From an uncultured Paracoccaceae bacterium (lineage in GTDB: Bacteria > Pseudomonadota > Alphaproteobacteria > Rhodobacterales > Rhodobacteraceae): a stretch of 45,758 bases of DNA. A program made the translations under genes and the position numbers. The DNA is taken from assembly GCA_937924905.1 (NCBI GenBank), contig CALDUK010000036.1:1-45758 (forward strand), written 5' to 3'. Below are positions 41,544 to 45,758 of the stretch, piece by piece. The first letter of the stretch is position 1; every line of letters begins with the position of its first letter. Below the pieces are notes generated by a model. It worked only from the letters and a program-made list of their open reading frames with translations, did not search any database and was not told the DNA's origin.

Positions 41544-42206
41544 ATGGCCAGAAAAACGCGCACCTTTGCTGTCATCGGGTTGGGAACCTTTGGGGGGACT
41601 GTGGCCCGGGATCTTCAACGCTTTGGCAATGATGTTATCGGCATTGATATCGCCGAGCGTCACGTGACGCCGTTTGTGGATGATCTGAGCCAGGCGTTGA
41701 TCCTGGACGCGCGCGACGATGGCGCATTGCGCGATGCGGGCATCGACGGCGTGGATGTGGGGGTGGTGGGCATCGGCACCGATATTGAGGCCAGCGTTCT
41801 GGCCAGCATCAATCTGAAAACCGTGGGTGTCGGCACCGTCTGGGCCAAGGCCACGTCGAAGAACCATCACCGTATTCTGTCGAAGCTGGGCGTAGACCGC
41901 GTGATCCATCCCGAGCGCGAGGTCGGCCAGCATATTGCGCAGGTGCTGAACAATCCGCTGGTGCGCGATTATGTCAGTCTGGGCAATGGCAAGCATGTGG
42001 TGAATTTTCGCGTGCCGGACAGTCTGGAAGGCAAGGCTTTGTCGGAATTGTCCTATCAGGCTGATCACAACCTGCGTTGTATCGGCGTGTTGCGCGGCAC
42101 AGAATACATCGGCCATGACGACGCCAGTTGCACGCTGGAAAAGGGGGATCTCTTGTTGCTTTTGGGAACCCGTCAGGAGCTGCGCGATTTTGCCAGCGCA
42201 TTGTAG
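41544..42206 (+). CDS. ktrA: Potassium uptake regulatory subunit, KtrA/TrkA type
   Basis: A 220-residue cytoplasmic gating protein with one RCK_N domain (Rossmann motif GLGTFGGTVA, 12-21, followed by GIDI) and one RCK_C domain (about 140-220). A single RCK pair of this length is the KtrA type; E. coli TrkA is twice as long. It should form a ring that opens the membrane subunit encoded 6 bp downstream in response to nucleotides. ATG 41544 has no good Shine-Dalgarno sequence. Confidence 0.93.
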   Translation: MARKTRTFAVIGLGTFGGTVARDLQRFGNDVIGIDIAERHVTPFVDDLSQALILDARDDGALRDAGIDGVDVGVVGIGTDIEASVLASINLKTVGVGTVWAKATSKNHHRILSKLGVDRVIHPEREVGQHIAQVLNNPLVRDYVSLGNGKHVVNFRVPDSLEGKALSELSYQADHNLRCIGVLRGTEYIGHDDASCTLEKGDLLLLLGTRQELRDFASAL

Positions 42207-42212
42207 CCCGCT

Positions 42213-43550
42213 ATGCCCACCTACAAGCTGTCGATAAAGCGAAGACGGGTCAGCCCCCCGGCGGTTCTGGCCCTGATCTATGCGGTGTTCATTGGTGTTG
42301 GGGCGATTGTGCTGAGCCTGCCGTTCAGCCACACCGGCGCTGTCACTTTTGGCGACGCGATTTTCACGGCCGCTTCCGCAGTGACCGTGACCGGCCTGGT
42401 GGTGGTGGATACAGGCAGCGATTTCACGCTGGCCGGTCAGATTATTGTTGCGGTGTTGATCCAGATTGGCGGGCTTGGGCTGATGACCTTTGCCGCGCTT
42501 TTGCTGACCATGCTGGGCCAGACGATTGGCATGCCGCAAAAGCTGGTTTTGCGCGATGAGCTGGGGCAGACAAGCCTGCGCGAGTTGCTGGCGCTGGTCA
42601 AAGTGGTGGTGATTGTCGCCTTTCTGGCCGAGGCCTTCGCGACCGCCATTCTGATGCTGGTTTTCGTGCCCGAATTCGGATGGGCGCAGGGCTTTTGGCA
42701 GGCGTTGTTCCATGCGGTTTCCGCATTTAACAATGCAGGCTTTTCACTGTTTTCAGACAGTCTGACGCGCTATGTGGCTGACCCGCTTGTGACGCTGACA
42801 ATCACCGGCTTGTTCATTTTGGGCGGGCTTGGCTTTGTGGTTCTGGCCGATCTGAACCGGCAACGGCGCTGGGCCAAGCTGAGCCTTCATAGCAAGCTGA
42901 TGTTGTCGGGGACGCTGTTTCTATGCGGCTTTGCCTGGGTGATCTTCGCACTGCTGGAATGGTCGAACCCCGCGACGCTGGGCGCTCTGGACAGTCACGG
43001 CGCGCGTGTGCTGGCCAGTTGGTTTCAGGCGGTGACGCCGCGCACCGCCGGTTTCAACACGCTGGATTATGCCGCGATGGAGGACAGCACAACGGTGATG
43101 ACCATGGCGCTTATGCTGGTCGGCGGTGGCCCATCGTCGACCGCAGGGGGCATCAAGGTCACGACGCTGATCGTTTTGGGGCTTGCGACATTGGCGTTCT
43201 TTCGGCGGCAGGAACGGTTGAATGTCTTCGGACGCAGCATTGGCATTTCAGAGGTGATGAAGGTGCTGGCCCTGACGACTTTGTCGATCTTTCTGGTCTT
43301 TCTTGGGCTTTTCCTGACCGCCATCACATACAAGGGCGATTTTCTGGATCTGGTGTTCGAGGTCTGTTCAGCCTTTGGAACCGTTGGCCTGTCGCGCGGC
43401 GCGACAGGCGAGTTGGACGGGTTTGGACGCGCGATGATCTGTTTGATCATGTTTGTCGGGCGACTTGGGCCTTTGACGCTGGCGTTTTTTCTGGCCTCGC
43501 AAAGCAAACCCAAGGTCCAGTATCCCGAAGGCAAGGTGCTTTTGGGATAG
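42213..43550 (+). CDS. ktrB: Potassium uptake membrane subunit, KtrB/TrkH type
   Basis: A 445-residue membrane protein with four repeated M1-P-M2 units. Selectivity-filter glycines can be seen in TVTGLVVVDTG, NNAGFSLFSD, PRTAGFNTLDY and FGTVGLSRG. Length and the paired KtrA-type gene favour Ktr rather than TrkH. It would import K+ with Na+ or H+ coupling, important for salt adaptation. Confidence 0.93.
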   Translation: MPTYKLSIKRRRVSPPAVLALIYAVFIGVGAIVLSLPFSHTGAVTFGDAIFTAASAVTVTGLVVVDTGSDFTLAGQIIVAVLIQIGGLGLMTFAALLLTMLGQTIGMPQKLVLRDELGQTSLRELLALVKVVVIVAFLAEAFATAILMLVFVPEFGWAQGFWQALFHAVSAFNNAGFSLFSDSLTRYVADPLVTLTITGLFILGGLGFVVLADLNRQRRWAKLSLHSKLMLSGTLFLCGFAWVIFALLEWSNPATLGALDSHGARVLASWFQAVTPRTAGFNTLDYAAMEDSTTVMTMALMLVGGGPSSTAGGIKVTTLIVLGLATLAFFRRQERLNVFGRSIGISEVMKVLALTTLSIFLVFLGLFLTAITYKGDFLDLVFEVCSAFGTVGLSRGATGELDGFGRAMICLIMFVGRLGPLTLAFFLASQSKPKVQYPEGKVLLG

Positions 43551-43612
43551 GCGTTTGAAAGCGTTGTGGCCTTGCTGTTAGGGTCAGAAAACTGCGGTGA
43601 AAAGGACGGTTT

Positions 43613-43651
43613 ATGACCCTGCCCATCTTTGCGAAACCTGCCTTGCCATGA
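43613..43651 (+). CDS. 12-residue leader frame coupled to ispD
   Basis: ATG at 43613, 8 bp after AAAAGGA, opens a frame of 12 residues (MTLPIFAKPALP) whose TGA overlaps the ispD ATG as ATGA. ispD itself has no Shine-Dalgarno sequence within reach, so ribosomes may arrive by finishing this frame. It may act only through coupling, not through its peptide. Confidence 0.4.
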   Translation: MTLPIFAKPALP

Positions 43652-44325
43652 GCATCGCGGCTGTGATTGTTGCCGCCGGGCGCGGCACGCGGGTAGGGGC
43701 CGGGGCGCCCAAGCAATATCTGGATCTGAACGGCAAGACGGTGTTGCGCCGGTCGGTGGACCGGCTGTTGTCGGTGCCCGAGGTGACGGATGTGCTTTGC
43801 GTCATTCATGCCGATGATCGGGCGGCGTATGAAGCGGCTGTATCCAGTGTGACAGATGGCGGATTGCGCGCGCCGGTTCTGGGTGGTGCCACGCGCGCCT
43901 TGTCGGTGCAGAACGGGTTGGAGGCGTTGGCCGATGCCGCGCCCGAGGCGGTTTTGATCCATGACGCCGCGCGGCCTTTCGTGCCGGTGGCGGTGGTTCA
44001 ATCTGTCTTGCGCGCGCTGGATGATGCCCCCGGCGCGGCCGCGGCGCTGCCGGTTGTAGACGCGCTTTGGTCGTCGTCGGATGGCATGGCCGGTGCGCCG
44101 GTGTCGCGCGACGGGCTTTGGCGGGCGCAGACGCCGCAGGGTTTTCGGTTTGACGCCATACTGGCCGCGCATCGCGCGCATGATGGCACGGCCGCCGACG
44201 ATGTGGCGGTGGCGCGCGCCGCCGGGCTGGACGTGCGGTTTGTCGACGGGGCCGAGGCAAATTTCAAAATCACCACGCCCGAAGATGTGGCGCGCGCGCG
44301 GCAGGTTCTGGCAAGCGGCGCTTAA
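43648..44325 (+). CDS. ispD: 2-C-methyl-D-erythritol 4-phosphate cytidylyltransferase
   Basis: A 225-residue IspD of the MEP isoprenoid pathway: CTP plus MEP to CDP-ME. The nucleotide-binding start AAVIVAAGRGTRVGAGAPKQ (15-20 region included), DAARPFV, and RAQTPQGFR near residue 155 are present. Many alphaproteobacteria have a fused IspDF; here the frame stops after the IspD part and no ispF follows, so it is a stand-alone enzyme. ATG 43648 gives the natural start; a longer in-frame GTG at 43597 would add 17 odd residues. Confidence 0.95.
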   Translation: MSIAAVIVAAGRGTRVGAGAPKQYLDLNGKTVLRRSVDRLLSVPEVTDVLCVIHADDRAAYEAAVSSVTDGGLRAPVLGGATRALSVQNGLEALADAAPEAVLIHDAARPFVPVAVVQSVLRALDDAPGAAAALPVVDALWSSSDGMAGAPVSRDGLWRAQTPQGFRFDAILAAHRAHDGTAADDVAVARAAGLDVRFVDGAEANFKITTPEDVARARQVLASGA

Positions 44326-44399
44326 TTTTTGAGCAAGCCCGTGCGAATTTCGGGAATATTGCCGGGCGCGGCCTTGGTGTGCTTTCCGTGTCCTGCGTT

Positions 44400-44415
44400 C
44401 CTTGTGTAAACAAGG
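44400..44415. promoter_or_regulatory. Palindrome upstream of ureD
   Basis: CCTTGT, GTAA, ACAAGG: a 16-bp site with perfect 6-bp arms, 25 bp before the ureD start. It could be an operator or a leader hairpin. It does not match the NtrC consensus. Confidence 0.35.
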
Positions 44416-44440
44416 GTGAACGACGAACCCGGGGGGTTGT

Positions 44441-45265
44441 TTGACGGAACTGCCAACATCGCTGGATGTGCAGCCGCGTGCGCGGGGCGCGGTGCGTGTG
44501 TCGTTTGACGATCGCGACGGGGTCACGCGTTTGCGGGATCTGCGGCAGGCGGGTTCGCTGCGCGCGCTTTTTCCGCGCAATGACGCGGCGCATTATCAGA
44601 TGGTGCTGACCAATACATCGGGCGGGATCACGGGCGGCGACCGGTTTACGACCGAGATTTCCGTTGACGGGTGCGCGGGCGTGTCGGTGACGACGCAGGC
44701 CGCCGAGCGCGCCTATCGCGCGCAGCCAGGCGAAACCGGACGGGTCGAGACGCGTTTGCGCGTTGGGCCCGCCGCACGGCTGAACTGGTTGCCGCAAGAG
44801 ACAATCCTGTTTGACGGATGCGCGTTGCGGCGGCGGTTGACGGTTGGTCTGCACGGCCCTGCGCGCGCGCTGATTGTTGAACCGGTGGTGTTTGGACGCA
44901 CCGCGATGGGCGAGCGTGTCATCCAAGGGGTGTTCGACGACCGGATCGAAGTGACGCAGGACGGCGTCCCGGTTTTGTTGGACCGGGTGCGGCTGGCAGG
45001 GGACGTGGCCGCGATGCTGGCCCGGCCGGCTGTGGCCGATGGCGCAGGCGCTATGGCGGTTTTGGTTTATGTTGCACCTGATGCCGATGCGCGGCTGGCG
45101 GCTGTGCGCGCGCTTTTGCCCGAGACGGCGGGTGCAAGCCTGTTGCGCGAAGGCCTGTTGGTGGCGCGCTGTCTGGCGCGCGACAGTTTCGAGCTGCGCC
45201 GCGCGCTGATCCCGGTGATTGACCTGTTGCACGACGATATTCTTCCCCGACCATGGATGATCTGA
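44441..45265 (+). CDS. ureD: Urease accessory protein UreD
   Basis: A 274-residue UreD (UreH), which with UreF and UreG delivers nickel to the urease apoenzyme. Family segments: [18 protein letters not shown] (about 48-65), [13 protein letters not shown], and [12 protein letters not shown]. It starts at a TTG (44441) just after a GGGGGG run; no ATG fits. The last residues are [10 protein letters not shown]. It begins the urease operon, with ureA one base after its stop. Confidence 0.93.
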   Translation: MTELPTSLDVQPRARGAVRVSFDDRDGVTRLRDLRQAGSLRALFPRNDAAHYQMVLTNTSGGITGGDRFTTEISVDGCAGVSVTTQAAERAYRAQPGETGRVETRLRVGPAARLNWLPQETILFDGCALRRRLTVGLHGPARALIVEPVVFGRTAMGERVIQGVFDDRIEVTQDGVPVLLDRVRLAGDVAAMLARPAVADGAGAMAVLVYVAPDADARLAAVRALLPETAGASLLREGLLVARCLARDSFELRRALIPVIDLLHDDILPRPWMI

Positions 45266-45266
45266 G

Positions 45267-45569
45267 ATGAACCTGACCCCACGCGAACGCGACAAATTGC
45301 TTGTGGCGATGGCCGCCGAGGTGGCCCGCAAACGGCTGGCGCGGGGCGTGAAACTGAACCACCCCGAAGCGATTGCGCTGATCACGGACGCGGTGGTCGA
45401 GGGCGCGCGGGACGGGCGCAGCGTGGCCGACATGATGGAGGCCGGAGCGCAGGTGGTGACGCGCGCGCAGTGCATGGACGGCGTGGCCGAAATGATCCAT
45501 GACGTCCAGGTCGAGGCGACCTTCCCGGACGGCACCAAACTGGTGACAGTGCATGACCCGATCCGGTGA
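45267..45569 (+). CDS. ureA: Urease subunit gamma
   Basis: A 100-residue urease gamma subunit, complete. The start [12 protein letters not shown] and the segments [13 protein letters not shown] and [17 protein letters not shown] are diagnostic. It is a structural part of the cytoplasmic nickel enzyme hydrolysing urea to ammonia and carbamate. The start follows the ureD TGA by one base, with the signal inside ureD. Confidence 0.97.
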   Translation: MNLTPRERDKLLVAMAAEVARKRLARGVKLNHPEAIALITDAVVEGARDGRSVADMMEAGAQVVTRAQCMDGVAEMIHDVQVEATFPDGTKLVTVHDPIR

Positions 45570-45572
45570 GCC

Positions 45573-45614
45573 ATGAGTATTTTTGAAGCAGTGATGGAGG
45601 ATGTCGCGCGATGA
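45573..45614 (+). CDS. 13-residue frame between ureA and ureB
   Basis: ATG 45573 opens a 13-residue frame ([13 protein letters not shown]) whose TGA overlaps the ureB ATG as ATGA. The GGAGG that would serve ureB lies within it at 45596-45600. It may be only a spacer translated through; a peptide product is unproven. Confidence 0.35.
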   Translation: MSIFEAVMEDVAR

Positions 45615-45758
45615 TCCCAGGTGAGGTTTTCCCGGCAGAGGGCGATTTGGAGCTGAACGCAGGCGCGGAGGTGTGTGTGCTGGAGGTGGCCAATACGGGT
45701 GATCGGCCCGTTCAGGTGGGCTCGCATTATCATTTTGCCGAAGCCAATGCCGCGCTGG
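45611..45758 (+). CDS. ureB: Urease subunit beta, cut by the window end
   Basis: The first 49 residues of a urease beta subunit. [18 protein letters not shown] and [14 protein letters not shown] are characteristic. GGAGG at 45596-45600 precedes ATG 45611. The frame is open at the right edge; full family length is about 100 residues. ureC and the remaining accessory genes are expected just outside. Confidence 0.95.
   Translation, partial: MIPGEVFPAEGDLELNAGAEVCVLEVANTGDRPVQVGSHYHFAEANAAL

Noticed and set aside
40884..42713. 609-codon minus-strand open frame
   Set aside because: Antisense to the Hint, ktrA and ktrB genes and the terminator at 41486; no plausible product.
1..45758. tRNA genes, CRISPR arrays, insertion sequences, prophage or a defence island
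   Set aside because: I found no tRNA cloverleaf, no regular short repeats with spacers, no transposase or integrase, and no toxin-antitoxin or defence gene.

Overview
The window reads as a chromosomal segment of a marine-type alphaproteobacterium of the Rhodobacteraceae (Roseobacter group). Supporting signs are the ethylmalonyl-CoA pathway pair ecm/ccr beside a luxR-luxI quorum-sensing pair, hisS-hisZ-hisG, an AdoCbl-dependent ribonucleotide reductase, a Hint-domain protein, the small families TIGR02186 and DUF1489, moderately high GC with many GTG/TTG starts, and many ATGA/GTGA overlaps between adjacent genes. Nearly all of it is ordinary core and accessory metabolism. I see no tRNA or rRNA, no CRISPR array, no transposase and no prophage. 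The assignment rests on protein recognition by eye, without database searches.

Layout, left to right. 1-963: two tandem copies of a ~180 bp non-coding repeat, then a strongly C-over-G skewed stretch without a credible gene. 964-6199: a DUF1989 protein, deoD, and the divergent ecm and ccr genes. 6200-8001: a small protein overlapping luxR, then luxI; both are preceded by TTAA-N7-TTAA sequences that match the CtrA binding motif. 8027-10284: a RecD-like helicase and a short-chain dehydrogenase in a coupled pair. 10290-11956: a TSUP permease and its usual TIGR02186 partner. 12164-16768: a tandem glycine riboswitch and gcvT-gcvH-gcvP. 16783-18551: an Irr-type palindrome, an Nfu-type Fe-S protein, tsaB and rimI. 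18697-24333: a BMP-type (nucleoside-like) ABC importer operon containing an NTF2-like gene and a LysE exporter gene. 24355-28094: a Tat-exported metallo-hydrolase, a PfkB kinase and an ABC-2 exporter. 28214-31565: rpsD with a structured leader, and a cyanide-insensitive-type bd oxidase (cydAB). 31627-33916: aminotransferase, ornithine-cyclodeaminase-family enzyme and a universal stress protein. 33974-40276: slyX, hisS-hisZ-hisG, DUF1489 and nrdJ. 40400-43550: a Hint protein and a KtrAB-like potassium uptake pair. 43613-45758: ispD and the start of a urease operon (ureD-ureA-ureB, ureB cut by the window end).

Functional links. Ecm and Ccr are consecutive steps of acetyl-CoA assimilation, and the mutase, like NrdJ, needs adenosylcobalamin. 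Glycine cleavage is switched on by its substrate through the riboswitch. DeoD and the BMP importer fit nucleoside salvage. HisZ is required because HisG is the short form.

The most interesting part is regulatory rather than a new enzyme system: a small uncharacterised protein, an AHL receptor and an AHL synthase lie between the ethylmalonyl-CoA genes and a helicase, with CtrA-like sites before the first and last of the three. Other points worth checking are the alternative hairpins at the gcvT start site, the Irr-like box before nfu, the DnaA box before nrdJ, the very short coupled leader frames before ispD and ureB, and the 5' repeat array.
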